Below are positions 1-8,346 of a stretch of DNA of 64,000 nt, piece by piece. The position numbers were made by a program, and so were the translations under genes. The stretch is from positions 1,028,001 through 1,092,000 of the forward strand of contig CP081161.1 in the NCBI GenBank assembly GCA_025141675.1, written 5' to 3'. The notes under the pieces were generated by a model. The model had not been told where the DNA came from. It saw only the letters and a program-made list of their open reading frames with translations, and made no database searches. Numbering within the stretch: the stretch's first letter is position 1; each line of letters opens with the position of its first letter. Origin of the DNA: Rhodobacteraceae bacterium S2214 (GTDB lineage Bacteria > Pseudomonadota > Alphaproteobacteria > Rhodobacterales > Rhodobacteraceae).

Positions 1-303
1 GAAGATTACGCCGACGTGTTCCCGCAGGTTTGCGAGGCAATGGTCGGCACGCGCGATGTTGTGCCGCCGCCCGAACGGATCCATCAGCGGCTATCCGAAC
101 AGGCTGTTGATGCGATTCTGTTGGCGAAACGGTTCACCGGTCCGGATTTCAAACGGATCGCCGCCGATGCCTTACCCATCACAGCCGATAACCCGCCCTA
201 TGATCTATACGATACGACAATACATGCGGCGTCGCGCACCTTCTATGCCGATCAATGTGCGATGATTGCGGCCATGGCGGATGTGACGTTTTTGCAGGTC
301 TGA
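1..303 (+). CDS. 3' end of an unidentified protein (5' truncated)
   Basis: The frame is open from the first base (codons GAA GAT TAC) and ends with TGA at 301-303, so the window starts inside the gene. About 100 C-terminal residues are visible, with no signal peptide, membrane segment or motif that I recognise. A GTG at 16 and ATGs further in are internal codons. It lies 90 bp upstream of secE on the same strand. I do not assign a function. Confidence 0.6.
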   Translation, partial: EDYADVFPQVCEAMVGTRDVVPPPERIHQRLSEQAVDAILLAKRFTGPDFKRIAADALPITADNPPYDLYDTTIHAASRTFYADQCAMIAAMADVTFLQV

Positions 304-333
304 CGCGCAAACTGCGGACCTGCATCCTACCGC

Positions 334-362
334 TTGAAAACCCAGTAAAGACTGCGTATGTG
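334..362 (+). promoter_or_regulatory. Candidate sigma-70 promoter of secE
   Basis: TTGAAA (334-339) is followed after 17 bp by TATGTG (357-362), about 30 bp before the secE start. The -35 is good and the -10 is weak. The spacing matches the other ribosomal promoters in this window. Confidence 0.4.
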
Positions 363-392
363 ACGGTCTACAGATGTAAAGGACCGCGACCT

Positions 393-587
393 ATGGCTAA
401 CCCAGTCAGATTCATTAACGAAACCCGCGCAGAAGTTGCAAAGGTTGTCTGGCCGACCCGTCGGGAAGTTGTGATGACCACAATCATGGTCTTCATCATG
501 GCCACATTGACCGCGATCTTCTTTTTCCTCGTCGATCTTCTGATCCGTACAGGTCTGCAGGGCGTGCTGAACTACTTCGGCGGCTAA
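393..587 (+). CDS. secE: Preprotein translocase subunit SecE
   Basis: 64-aa single-span SecE, part of the SecYEG translocon in the inner membrane. It starts MANPVRFINETRAE; the cytoplasmic amphipathic segment holds the conserved KVVWPTRREV motif (about residues 17-26), followed by one long hydrophobic helix (about 30-52). The ATG at 393 has an upstream AAAGGA and gives the usual length for short SecE proteins; upstream in-frame starts would add an unrelated extension. It precedes nusG as in most bacteria, but a terminator-like hairpin lies between them. Confidence 0.95.
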   Translation: MANPVRFINETRAEVAKVVWPTRREVVMTTIMVFIMATLTAIFFFLVDLLIRTGLQGVLNYFGG

Positions 588-759
588 ACTACCTTATCTA
601 CTTTTGTTCTCATCAACGCTCGCCGGAAGCATCCGACGCCGCGATTTGGTGCCGTTTTCGCGGTGGGCGAACCACAGCGACTGGTGCGGAAATCTGCCCT
701 CACCCCCTTGAAAACATTGGTTCAGAACGGTACGACGCCTCAACTTTCGGGGAAGGCGT

Positions 760-790
760 GCGGCGAATCAAGTTGCGCGCCGCTTTTTAT
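760..790 (+). terminator. Terminator-like hairpin between secE and nusG
   Basis: GCGGCG (760-765) pairs with CGCCGC (778-783) across a 12-nt loop, followed at once by TTTTTATT. This is a reasonable intrinsic terminator for secE. A weak upstream promoter-like pair (TTGAAA 708-713, 17 bp, TACGAC 731-736) leaves open that it attenuates a nusG leader instead. Confidence 0.55.
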
Positions 791-812
791 TGACCCGCGC
801 AGATGATATAAC
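784..812 (+). promoter_or_regulatory. Candidate extended -10 promoter of nusG
   Basis: TGATATAAC (804-812) is an extended -10 (TGn plus TATAAC, 5/6 to consensus). A weak -35-like TTTTTA sits at 784-789 with 17-bp spacing. It lies directly after the terminator hairpin and 60 bp before the nusG start, so nusG is probably transcribed on its own. Confidence 0.5.
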
Positions 813-871
813 TGTCTGTGATAATTGGAACTTTGCGGCGCAGTCCGCAATCGGCAAAGGTGCTCTTTGAT

Positions 872-1405
872 ATGGCCAAACGTTGGTATTCTGTAAGCGT
901 CCTCTCGAACTTTGAGAAAAAGATCGCAGAGACCATTCGCCAAAAAGCGGAAGAGCAGGGTCTGGATGATCAGATCGAAGAAGTGCTGGTTCCGACCGAA
1001 GAAGTGATCGAAGTCCGCCGCAACAAAAAAGTGACAGCCGAACGTCGCTTTATGCCGGGTTACGTTCTGGTCCGCATGGACATGTCGGACGAAGGTTACC
1101 ACCTGATCAACTCTATCAACCGCGTCACAGGTTTCTTGGGCCCGCAAGGTCGCCCAATGCCGATGCGCGATGCAGAGGTCAAAGCGATCCTTGGTCGTGT
1201 CGAAGAAGGTCAGGAAGCGCCACGTACGCTCATCAGCTTTGAAATTGGTGAGAAGGTTAAGGTTTCCGACGGTCCGTTCGAAGATTTCGACGGCATGGTG
1301 GAAGAAGTGGACGAAGAAAACCAGCGCCTGAAGGTGACTGTGTCTATCTTTGGTCGCGCGACCCCAGTCGAACTGGAGTACACGCAGGTTGTGAAACAGG
1401 GTTAA
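872..1405 (+). CDS. nusG: Transcription termination/antitermination protein NusG
   Basis: 177-aa NusG, the RNA-polymerase-associated elongation factor that couples transcription to Rho and to the ribosome. The N-terminal NGN domain (about 1-110, starting MAKRWYSVSVLSNFEKK, with FMPGYVLVRMDM) is followed by a linker and a C-terminal KOW domain (about 122-177, with GEKVKVSDGPFEDFDGMV). The ATG at 872 gives the family's usual length; an upstream in-frame start would add 18 non-conserved residues. It is followed by convergent genes rather than by rplK, its usual neighbour. Confidence 0.96.
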   Translation: MAKRWYSVSVLSNFEKKIAETIRQKAEEQGLDDQIEEVLVPTEEVIEVRRNKKVTAERRFMPGYVLVRMDMSDEGYHLINSINRVTGFLGPQGRPMPMRDAEVKAILGRVEEGQEAPRTLISFEIGEKVKVSDGPFEDFDGMVEEVDEENQRLKVTVSIFGRATPVELEYTQVVKQG

Positions 1406-1426
1406 TCCCTGCGACCGCCTGATCCG

Positions 1427-1993
1427 TTAGGCCAGTGTAAGAACAACGCTATCTCCGACGCTCAGTGTATAGTCGGGGATAGACAGGTATTCATCTTCGG
1501 ATGCGCCAGACACCCCAAACCCCGATACATTGTAAACCGAACTGTGGCGGCTGCCGCGATCTGTGCAGGCAAATGGCGCCTCTGGATTGCCAGTGACCCC
1601 GATGGCTTTGCCTTTGTGGGTGCACAATAGGTTCACCACGAAATACGCAGGATCCTGAATTGTGCCGTCACGATCGTCGGCTGCTGCAACCTGATCCTCG
1701 GTGCGGCGATGAACGGCGATGTACTGGATCATGCCGGTTGCCGTATACTTTTCATCCGTTGTGGGGCGGGCGATTACGGCAACTTCGCCGGGTTCCAATG
1801 CGCTAATCTCAATCTCGCTGGTGCCCGCGTCGACACTGATGGTCTGGCTTTGCCCAATCGGGGTGTCGTCTGGGATGTCAGCCCAATCATCCAGTTCAAG
1901 TGTCGTCGTTTGCGCATTCAAGATCGCGGGACACAGTAAGACGGTACTGCTGGTCAATGTTGCGATCACATGGCGTCGGGTCAGCTGGTGCAT
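1427..1993 (-). CDS. Exported Rieske-like protein with degenerate cluster motifs
   Basis: 188-aa protein with an N-terminal Tat-like signal (TRRHVIATL then a hydrophobic stretch to about residue 28) and a Rieske-like C-terminal half. Box 1 reads C124-T-H126-K-G-K129 and box 2 reads C143-T-D-R146-G-S. In canonical Rieske proteins these are CTHLGC and CPCHGS. By that alignment three ligand positions remain (C124, H126, C143), the second His is Arg146, and both disulfide cysteines are lost (K129, D145). It lies just downstream of a cytochrome b561 gene, 10 bp apart on the same strand, so the two may form a small membrane electron-transfer pair. The ATG has AAGGA 7 nt upstream. Whether it binds a 2Fe-2S cluster is uncertain. 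Confidence 0.75.
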   Translation of the reverse strand: MHQLTRRHVIATLTSSTVLLCPAILNAQTTTLELDDWADIPDDTPIGQSQTISVDAGTSEIEISALEPGEVAVIARPTTDEKYTATGMIQYIAVHRRTEDQVAAADDRDGTIQDPAYFVVNLLCTHKGKAIGVTGNPEAPFACTDRGSRHSSVYNVSGFGVSGASEDEYLSIPDYTLSVGDSVVLTLA

Positions 1994-2003
1994 AGGGAAA
2001 TCC

Positions 2004-2504
2004 TTATCTGGCTTTAAGTGACATATCAGTGAGGGTGGAATCGCGGTTCCAGAAATGGTGCTTCAGCGCCGCGGCGATATGGCCGCCGGCCAAAACAAGA
2101 AGCACCCATTTCAAGAGGTAATGAATTTCAAGCAGCCGTTCACCGGTGTCGGACCTTGCAAAGCTCAGGCTGGCAGGGGCGACCAGCGCATTATCCAGCT
2201 CGGCAGACGCGCCGATGTAGCCGGTCACGACGAAAGCAATCAGGGTAAGATATAGTGCGATATGTATGGCGCTGGCCGCCAGCGTTGCAATGCTGCGATG
2301 CGGGTTCGGTGCGGGGCGCTTTGCAATCCGACTGATGATCCGTACAATCAGCAGAACAATCAAAACTTGGCCTGTCAGTTGATGGATCAACATTGCGCCA
2401 TCGTCGGCCAGTTCCAACCGGTAGGCCATGCCTGTCACGGCCATGATCAAGATGAGCAAAACAGACGCCCAATGGTATCTGATTTGCGCTTTGGTGTATC
2501 TCAT
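2004..2504 (-). CDS. Cytochrome b561-family membrane protein
   Basis: 166-aa four-helix membrane protein of the bacterial cytochrome b561 type, a haem-b quinol oxidoreductase in the inner membrane. It begins MRYTKAQIRYHW; likely haem ligands are among H11, H41, H81, H128 and H142, which lie in or beside hydrophobic segments at about 12-30, 38-60, 75-98 and 128-147. The ATG at 2504 is preferred to one at 2528 because AAGGA lies 7 nt before it. It is co-directional with the downstream Rieske-like gene. The pair separates nusG from rplK on the opposite strand. Confidence 0.85.
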   Translation of the reverse strand: MRYTKAQIRYHWASVLLILIMAVTGMAYRLELADDGAMLIHQLTGQVLIVLLIVRIISRIAKRPAPNPHRSIATLAASAIHIALYLTLIAFVVTGYIGASAELDNALVAPASLSFARSDTGERLLEIHYLLKWVLLVLAGGHIAAALKHHFWNRDSTLTDMSLKAR

Positions 2505-2642
2505 CTGAACATCCTTGATCGGTGGCATCGCTACACTGCTTACGGTATTTAACGCAGCGGACGCGCAAATTGGTCGGATGGTGTGTAAATTCTCGGATCA
2601 CCTTGCCGTGAACGGGAATGGGGAAGGCAGACGAATTACCTC

Positions 2643-2671
2643 TTGCATAACGCTTAGGCGCGATCTAAACG
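2643..2671 (+). promoter_or_regulatory. Candidate promoter of rplKA
   Basis: TTGCAT (2643-2648), 17-bp spacer, TAAACG (2666-2671), 129 bp upstream of rplK in the divergent gap with the cytochrome gene. The spacing and T-A-n-A -10 fit the other ribosomal promoters here. Confidence 0.45.
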
Positions 2672-2800
2672 CACGACCTGTTGCCTCTACATGGGGTGGC
2701 ATCGCTGTGGGAGGTCTTGGCGCGCGCGCGTGACCAGCCGAACCACACAACGTAAAGCCGGATGATCGCGATTGTCGGGCGTTGGAAAAGGAGAGGCCAC

Positions 2801-3226
2801 ATGGCCAAGAAAGTAGTAGGGACACTTAAGCTGCAAGTCCCAGCGGGCGCAGCAAACCCATCCCCACCCGTAGGCCCAGCATTGGGTCAGCGCGGCATCA
2901 ACATCATGGAATTCTGTAAAGCGTTTAACGCGAAAACACAGGAAATGGAAAACGGCGCGCCGTGCCCAACCGTGATCACATATTACGCGGACAAATCCTT
3001 CTCGATGGAAATCAAGACGCCACCTGCGTCCTACTACATCAAGAAAGCTGCGAAACTGAAGTCCGGCTCAACAGCGCCAGGCCGTACAGTTGCAGGCTCC
3101 ATCACTGGTAAGCAGGTTCGTGAGATCGCTGAAGCCAAGATGAAAGATTTGAACGCGACTTCCATCGAAGGCGCAATGCTGATCATCGCGGGTTCTGCTC
3201 GCTCTATGGGCATCGAGGTGAAGTAA
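2801..3226 (+). CDS. rplK: 50S ribosomal protein L11
   Basis: 141 aa, the exact usual length of L11, which binds the GTPase-associated region of 23S rRNA. It starts [16 protein letters not shown], with the [12 protein letters not shown] motif at about 21-32 and the C-terminal rRNA-binding domain from about residue 75. The ATG at 2801 follows AAAAGGAGAGG. The stop overlaps the rplA start by one base (TAATG), so the two are translationally coupled. Confidence 0.97.
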   Translation: MAKKVVGTLKLQVPAGAANPSPPVGPALGQRGINIMEFCKAFNAKTQEMENGAPCPTVITYYADKSFSMEIKTPPASYYIKKAAKLKSGSTAPGRTVAGSITGKQVREIAEAKMKDLNATSIEGAMLIIAGSARSMGIEVK

Positions 3227-3924
3227 TGGCTAAATTTGGTAAGCGTACAACTGCAGCTCGCGCAGCCTTCGAAGGCAAAGCAGACGTCACCGTTTCCGAA
3301 GCAGTTGCTTTGATGAAGGACAACGCGAAAGCGAAGTTCGACGAAACTATCGAAATCTCTCTCCAGTTGGGCGTTGACCCACGTCACGCAGACCAAATGG
3401 TTCGCGGGACAGTGGCACTGCCAAACGGCACAGGCAAAACAGTACGCGTTGCTGTGTTTGCACGTGGCGAAAAAGCTGAAGAAGCAAAAGCAGCTGGCGC
3501 AGACATCGTTGGTGCAGAAGACCTGATGGAAACTGTTCAGGGCGGCACAATCGAATTTGATCGCTGCATCGCGACACCTGACATGATGGGGGTTGTTGGT
3601 CGTCTGGGTAAAGTTTTGGGTCCACGTAACCTGATGCCAAACCCACGCGTTGGTACTGTGACTATGGACGTTAAAGCAGCTGTTGAAGCTGCTAAAGGCG
3701 GCGAAGTGCAGTTCAAAGCGGAAAAAGCTGGCGTTGTTCACGCTGGTATCGGCAAAGCATCCTTCACCAACGAACAGCTGGAACAGAACGTTCTGGCATT
3801 TGTTGATGCGGTTCAGAAAGCACGCCCAACTGGCGCAAAAGGCACATACATGAAGAAGATCGCTGTATCTTCCACAATGGGCCCAGGCGTTACATTGTCC
3901 ATCGCAAACGCGACTGGCAACTAA
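3226..3924 (+). CDS. rplA: 50S ribosomal protein L1
   Basis: 232-aa L1, the mobile-stalk protein of the large subunit and in many bacteria the translational repressor of its own operon. Characteristic motifs are [36 protein letters not shown] and the C-terminal [13 protein letters not shown]. It overlaps rplK by one base. It is followed by a strong terminator, so rplJL is a separate transcription unit. Confidence 0.97.
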   Translation: MAKFGKRTTAARAAFEGKADVTVSEAVALMKDNAKAKFDETIEISLQLGVDPRHADQMVRGTVALPNGTGKTVRVAVFARGEKAEEAKAAGADIVGAEDLMETVQGGTIEFDRCIATPDMMGVVGRLGKVLGPRNLMPNPRVGTVTMDVKAAVEAAKGGEVQFKAEKAGVVHAGIGKASFTNEQLEQNVLAFVDAVQKARPTGAKGTYMKKIAVSSTMGPGVTLSIANATGN

Positions 3925-3953
3925 GACTTAACACTTCTTATCGAAGTGACACG

Positions 3954-3978
3954 CGGCAGGCCTTCGGGTCTGCCGTTT
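3954..3978 (+). terminator. Intrinsic terminator of rplKA
   Basis: 9-bp stem (3954-3962 with 3967-3975, one G-T pair) closed by a TTCG tetraloop and followed by TTTGCGTTTG. It lies 30 bp after the rplA stop. Confidence 0.8.
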
Positions 3979-4155
3979 GCGTTTGTGGGGCATTGTTTTT
4001 GCAATGGAAACAATGGAGTACCGGCCGCAAATGTGGCGGAAGTATGGCGATTTCCGCTTGTAGGTCTCACCTCATGATTGTTAACGTCGCCCCAATTATT
4101 AAGATCAGCCAATAGATTTGTTGGCTTTAATTATTTCTCTTGGGGGAGAGCGGCT

Positions 4156-5487
4156 ATGCTGACAGGTGATTTTAACGGCGATGGCATTCAGGACGCGCTG
4201 AGCGATGATGCATTTCTCGGGGATATTTCGACCACGGGGGATAGTCTCGGGACAGATCTGTTTGGTAAAACAATCGACGGCGTGGCTTGGGACCTAAGAG
4301 AATTGCGGGTCATTTTCGGGAACGGCGAAACCGAACCCTATGATGTAGCGCTTGAAAATTGGCAAGTCGTTGGAGTGGTCGGTGAATTCTACCGTGAATT
4401 CTACGATACCAGCCAAGCCTTTGGATATTATCCGATCGCTGAAGACGCCTCATCCATCGACTACATTTTCGAAAACCTGTCCGCTTACGTCGAGGTCGTG
4501 ACCGGCGCTTATGGTAACGACGGGATCAAGGTCGATTATCTGTTCTCGGGATTTGCGCAAAGCTCGACGGTTGTTGTCGAAACCTATTACGACGAAACTT
4601 ATTACTACGACGAACCCGCGTACGAGAGCGAAGACGCTGATTTCGCGGTCTATTACTGGTTCGATGGCACGGGCTGGGTGGCAGGTGACGCGGACGGGAT
4701 CGACTGGATGCCGGATGACGCCGGCTATGATTCACGCGGCGAATTTGGGACGCTTGGAGATGACGTTCTTGCGGGCACGGCCGTGGATAACGTGATCTAT
4801 GCGCTTGCGGGTGATGATGTGATCGACGGGCGCGGCGGTGATGACTACATCGAGGGCGGTCTTGGTGATGATTATATCGACGGCAACGGCGGGTCTGACT
4901 CGATGCACGGCAACGAGGGAAACGACACGTTCAAAGGCGGAAAAGGCGCGTTCGAGCAGTATTACGGTGGCGAAGGTGTCGATCTTGTTGATTTCTCAGG
5001 ATTGAGCAAAGGCTACGCGCTCAAGATTTCGCTCGCATCTGGTGACGGGCAGTTCTTTGACGGGTCCGGTGATATGGTGTTCAACAGTATCGAGCAGGTG
5101 ATCGGCGGCCGCGGCGACGACCGTATTCAGGGGCAGGACGGTGTTGTGCAAACGCTTGATGGTCACGAAGGCGATGACCGCTTGTTCGGTGCGGATCAGG
5201 CTGACACGCTCATCGACGGTGCAGGGCGCGACAACATGCATGGTCGTGGTGGTGCGGATACGTTTGTGCTCGTCTCGGATGGCGACCGCGACACGATCAG
5301 CGATTTTGAGATTGGCGTTGACCAGATCGACATCACGGAGTGGGGCGTCAGCGATGGCGCGGATCTGATCTTTGATGCGCACACCAAAAAGTCGGGCCGC
5401 GTGACCGTTAGCTTCGAAGACGAAACGTTGCTGATCAAAACCCAAGACCTTGCTGCTGACATCAGCGTGGATGATTTCATCTTTTGA
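4156..5487 (+). CDS. RTX (hemolysin-type calcium-binding) repeat protein
   Basis: 443-aa acidic protein, presumably secreted by a type I system through its uncleaved C-terminus. The N-terminus has a DFNGDGIQD calcium-loop-like motif. Two blocks of GGxGxDxxx nonapeptides follow: about residues 197-263 (GDDVIDGRGGDDYIEGG and neighbours) and 314-385 (GGRGDDRIQG, GGADTFVL), then a typical RTX tail with DRDTISDFEIGVDQIDI. The ATG at 4156 follows GGGGAGAG; a TTG at 4078 in the same frame has no such site. No type I secretion genes are in the window. It sits between the L11-L1 and L10-L12 operons, which are normally adjacent. Its substrate or role is unknown. Confidence 0.88.
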   Translation: MLTGDFNGDGIQDALSDDAFLGDISTTGDSLGTDLFGKTIDGVAWDLRELRVIFGNGETEPYDVALENWQVVGVVGEFYREFYDTSQAFGYYPIAEDASSIDYIFENLSAYVEVVTGAYGNDGIKVDYLFSGFAQSSTVVVETYYDETYYYDEPAYESEDADFAVYYWFDGTGWVAGDADGIDWMPDDAGYDSRGEFGTLGDDVLAGTAVDNVIYALAGDDVIDGRGGDDYIEGGLGDDYIDGNGGSDSMHGNEGNDTFKGGKGAFEQYYGGEGVDLVDFSGLSKGYALKISLASGDGQFFDGSGDMVFNSIEQVIGGRGDDRIQGQDGVVQTLDGHEGDDRLFGADQADTLIDGAGRDNMHGRGGADTFVLVSDGDRDTISDFEIGVDQIDITEWGVSDGADLIFDAHTKKSGRVTVSFEDETLLIKTQDLAADISVDDFIF

Positions 5488-5498
5488 TCCAATCAATC

Positions 5499-5530
5499 GA
5501 AACGGCCCCATAGTGGTTGTGGGCCGTTTC
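5499..5530 (+). terminator. Hairpin terminator after the RTX gene
   Basis: Perfect 10-bp stem, GAAACGGCCC (5499-5508) with GGGCCGTTTC (5521-5530), 12 bp after the stop. The T run is only the end of the stem, so termination may be partial or bidirectional. Confidence 0.6.
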
Positions 5531-5598
5531 GTGTCGCATGTTTCAGTATAGGCTCGCTGCTAAGTCGCTGGTCAGAACGATTTGAATAAGGGTTTTCG

Positions 5599-5985
5599 AT
5601 GAAACGTATTCTTCTTATAGCGATTGGCATTGGCGCCGTGATCGGTTTCTTGCTTTACGTCGTGCTATCAAAGGTCAGCGCAGGTGCGCGCGAAACGGTC
5701 CGCGAATTCACCATTGCGGTGTCGACAGAGGCCTACGATGACGCACTAGCATTGATGCATCCCGAATTTGCGAAAGAGGTCCCGGTCGAGAGACTGGAAG
5801 ACATGTTTGTGCAGACCAAGCCATACACAACCGTCAAGATCACGAGTTTTGAGATCAACAACAGTCGCGCGACGTTAAGCGGGACCGCCGAAACGGACGA
5901 TGGATGTGTCAGCGCGCTGGATTTCAATTTGCTCAGCGAACAGGTTGTCGGGTTTTCGATCACCCCGTTGTGCAGATTCGACTGA
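5599..5985 (+). CDS. Small membrane-anchored protein, NTF2-like by pattern
   Basis: 128 aa with one N-terminal hydrophobic segment (about residues 4-24, LLIAIGIGAVIGFLLYVVL), acting as signal-anchor, and a periplasmic-type domain with the alternation expected of NTF2-like folds (ETVREFTIAVSTEAYDDALALM). Two cysteines (DDGC, PLC) could form a disulfide. AAGGG precedes the ATG. I know no function; the fold suggestion is a guess from pattern. It lies between the RTX gene and the rplJ leader. Confidence 0.7.
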   Translation: MKRILLIAIGIGAVIGFLLYVVLSKVSAGARETVREFTIAVSTEAYDDALALMHPEFAKEVPVERLEDMFVQTKPYTTVKITSFEINNSRATLSGTAETDDGCVSALDFNLLSEQVVGFSITPLCRFD

Positions 5986-6038
5986 CAGGCCATACCGCTT
6001 CACAAACTGGGGTAGGCGGGTTTTCTACCCCGCTACCC

Positions 6039-6067
6039 TTGGCAAAACCATCATCTCCCTTTAAAGC
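6039..6067 (+). promoter_or_regulatory. Candidate promoter of rplJL
   Basis: TTGGCA (6039-6044), 17 bp, TAAAGC (6062-6067). A start point near 6074 would give an untranslated leader of about 220 nt before rplJ. Confidence 0.4.
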
Positions 6068-6074
6068 ACCATCA

Positions 6075-6294
6075 AGGCCTGACGGTTTGATTCGTCCGGG
6101 CCTTTATTCGTCCGAGACGGTGGGTTGGCAGCAATGTCATTAATTCCTGCCTGAGACGGGATAGACCAGAATTTTCGAGGCTCTCCTCGGTCCTGATGGC
6201 GCTCCCCCGTAAAAATGGACTTAGACTGTTGGGCAGCATCGCTTCCCAGCAAAATTGAGCCGGAGGGGATACCCTCCAAACTTGGAGTGAAACT
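6075..6294 (+). promoter_or_regulatory. Long rplJ leader, candidate L10-binding autoregulatory region
   Basis: The 309-bp gap 5986-6294 has no gene. Just after the upstream gene, an imperfect hairpin (GGGTAG... CTACCC, about 6010-6037) lies before the promoter. In the leader a hairpin CGAGG (6176-6180) CTCT CCTCG (6185-6189) sits above a short GAC/GTC helix (6164-6166 with 6190-6192), with a one-sided internal loop of 9 nt. L10-L12 leaders in bacteria are known to use asymmetric, kinked helices for L10 autoregulation. The assignment here is inference from position and this asymmetric fold. Confidence 0.4.
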
Positions 6295-6807
6295 GTGGAT
6301 AGAGCACAAAAAGAACAGCTGGTCGAAGAGCTCGGCCAAGTCTTTGAAAGCTCTGGCGTCGTAGTGGTTGCCCACTACGAAGGCATGACAGTTGCCGAAA
6401 TGCAGGACCTGCGCGCAAAAATGCGTGACGCAGAAGGGTCCGTACGCGTTGCCAAGAACAAGCTCGCCAAAATCGCCTTGGAAGGTAAGCCTTGCGCAAG
6501 CATCGCTGATTACCTGACAGGCATGACTGTTCTCGCCTATTCCGAAGACCCTGTCGCTGCGGCGAAGGTCATGGATGGCTACGCTAAAGAAAACGACAAG
6601 CTCGTTATTCTTGGCGGTGCTATGGGTGAGACTGCTCTGGACGTAGCTGGTGTGAAAGCCGTTGCCGCGATGCCATCCCGCGAGGAGCTTATCGCTTCTA
6701 TCGTTGGTTGCATCGGTGCACCTGCAAGCAACATCGCTGGGGCCATTGGCGCGCCTGCTTCGAACATCGCAAGCATTCTCTCAACCATCGAAGAGAAAGC
6801 TGCATAA
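6295..6807 (+). CDS. rplJ: 50S ribosomal protein L10
   Basis: 170-aa L10, the base of the L7/L12 stalk. It starts [17 protein letters not shown] with the [19 protein letters not shown] rRNA-binding segment, and the C-terminal helix that docks L12 dimers carries [10 protein letters not shown] and [10 protein letters not shown] repeats. The start codon is GTG at 6295 with GGAG 8 nt upstream. This protein probably represses its own operon through the leader. Confidence 0.96.
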   Translation: MDRAQKEQLVEELGQVFESSGVVVVAHYEGMTVAEMQDLRAKMRDAEGSVRVAKNKLAKIALEGKPCASIADYLTGMTVLAYSEDPVAAAKVMDGYAKENDKLVILGGAMGETALDVAGVKAVAAMPSREELIASIVGCIGAPASNIAGAIGAPASNIASILSTIEEKAA

Positions 6808-6876
6808 AGCAACTTGGATTGACTTAGGGGCATCTGCCCTGACGTTGGAACACACTATTTAGAAATGGAAAAGCAA

Positions 6877-7251
6877 ATGGCTGATCTGAAGAAACTTGCT
6901 GAAGAGATCGTTGGTCTGACCCTTCTCGAAGCACAAGAACTGAAAACCATCCTCAAAGACGAGTATGGCATCGAACCAGCTGCCGGTGGCGCAGTGATGA
7001 TGGCTGGCGGCGGCGACGCTGGCGGTGCAGCAGCAGAAGAGAAGACTGACTTTGACGTCGTTCTCAAGAACGCTGGCGCGTCCAAAATCAACGTCATCAA
7101 AGAAGTTCGCGGCATCACAGGTCTTGGCCTGAAAGAAGCTAAAGACCTCGTCGAAGCTGGCGGCAAAATCAAAGAAGGCGCTCCGAAAGCGGAAGCCGAA
7201 GAGATCAAAGCGAAGCTGGAAGCAGCAGGCGCAGAGGTTGAACTGGCCTAA
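6877..7251 (+). CDS. rplL: 50S ribosomal protein L7/L12
   Basis: 124-aa L12, the multicopy stalk protein that recruits translational GTPases. It has an N-terminal dimerisation domain ([23 protein letters not shown]), an Ala/Gly-rich hinge (about 38-55) and a C-terminal factor-binding domain with [24 protein letters not shown]. The ATG at 6877 is chosen over one at 6865: GGAAAAG precedes it and the length is standard, whereas 6865 has no ribosome-binding site. Confidence 0.96.
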   Translation: MADLKKLAEEIVGLTLLEAQELKTILKDEYGIEPAAGGAVMMAGGGDAGGAAAEEKTDFDVVLKNAGASKINVIKEVRGITGLGLKEAKDLVEAGGKIKEGAPKAEAEEIKAKLEAAGAEVELA

Positions 7252-7276
7252 GCCATTTTCAACTGATCGAAAGAAG

Positions 7277-7312
7277 CCCGGCACGCAGCAATGCGTGTCG
7301 GGTTTTTCGTTT
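7277..7312 (+). terminator. Intrinsic terminator of rplJL
   Basis: 11-bp stem, 7277-7287 with 7292-7302 (one G-T pair), loop GCAA, followed by TTTTTCGTTTTT. It is strong, so rpoBC is unlikely to be read mainly from the rplJ promoter. Confidence 0.9.
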
Positions 7313-7452
7313 TTGGGGGTGCGGCAGGTCGGTGAAGTCCTGAATTTGGGGAAAGGTTCGTTTAATTTCCGTCAGCTGAAACTTGGGGGCGGCATTTTAC
7401 GTGTCTTCAGTAATCCGGACGCTTCCGGTGACCTAACTCAAGGAACTTTACG

Positions 7453-8307
7453 ATGTTTATGCGTACGACAGCACTTGCTACGATCACCATTCTTTCAGCA
7501 AGCACAGCCATTGCCGATGGCCACGCCGCTTTGTCAGGCTATGCGCTTGCTAATGACGGGCTGACGCTGGTGACAATGGACAGCATCGCTGATCCGGCCG
7601 CCGCTATGACTTACGAACTGTCTGCACGTCTTGATGCGATTGCCTACCGCCCCGTGACCGGTGATCTGGTCGGGTTCTCACGCGACGGCATGGTGTTCAC
7701 AATTGATAAGATGTCTGGCGCACTGACTGATCTAGGCGCAACCTTTGCCGATGACGCGATGGTCACTGGTGCCGCCGTTGCGATGGACTTTAACAACGCG
7801 ATTGATGCCGTGCGCATGGTGGGTGACGATGGTGCGAACCTTGTTTATTTCCCTGAAGGGTTCGGCGACAACGACGAACGCGCCAATTCCGTGCTGCGTT
7901 TCACCGACACGGCCTACGCCGAAGGTGATGCGAACGAAGGCAACGAACCGCTAATCTATGCAAACGCCTACACTAACGCGATTTCCGGCGTGAAAGCCGA
8001 AAGCACGTTCCAGTACGCGCTCGACGCCCGCACAAACGCATTGGTCAGCCTCGCGAACAACGCGGGCACATTGGAAACTGTAGGCACAGTCATGGTTGAC
8101 GGCGAGGTCGCTGATCTTGTGACCGCGGGCGGTTTTGACATCGTGTCTCCGGAAGAGGGTGTCGATATGGGCTATGCGATCTTGCAGATGGACGGGGCGG
8201 ACACGTCCGGTCTGTATGCGATCGACCTGACGACAGCCGAGGCGACGCTCTTATCTGATCTGGGCAGCACCGGTTTCTCTGGCTTTGCTGTCGCGATGGG
8301 CATGTAA
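7453..8307 (+). CDS. DUF4394 domain-containing exported protein
   Basis: 284 aa with a Sec signal peptide (hydrophobic to ASTAIADG, cleavage near residue 22). The mature part has the DUF4394 pattern: a YALANDGLTLVTMDS start, then LDAIAYRPVTGDLVGFS and a beta-rich, propeller-like body ending in GFSGFAVA. The family is exported and of unknown function. AAGGAA lies 7 nt before the ATG. It is inserted between rplL and rpoB, which are normally contiguous, and is flanked by hairpin terminators on both sides. Confidence 0.85.
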   Translation: MFMRTTALATITILSASTAIADGHAALSGYALANDGLTLVTMDSIADPAAAMTYELSARLDAIAYRPVTGDLVGFSRDGMVFTIDKMSGALTDLGATFADDAMVTGAAVAMDFNNAIDAVRMVGDDGANLVYFPEGFGDNDERANSVLRFTDTAYAEGDANEGNEPLIYANAYTNAISGVKAESTFQYALDARTNALVSLANNAGTLETVGTVMVDGEVADLVTAGGFDIVSPEEGVDMGYAILQMDGADTSGLYAIDLTTAEATLLSDLGSTGFSGFAVAMGM

Positions 8308-8319
8308 ATAATACAACCT

Positions 8320-8346
8320 CCGCCCGGTTCGAATTGGACCGGGCGG
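8320..8346 (+). terminator. Hairpin terminator after the DUF4394 gene
   Basis: Perfect 9-bp stem (8320-8328 with 8338-8346), 9-nt loop. The T run after it is poor (CGGTGCTTTG), so it may be only a partial terminator. Confidence 0.55.

Noticed and set aside
790..825. TTGACC at 790 as -35 for nusG, paired with GATAAT at 820.
   Set aside because: The spacing is 24 bp, and to the nearer TATAAC only 11 bp; the extended -10 TGATATAAC at 804-812 is the better explanation.
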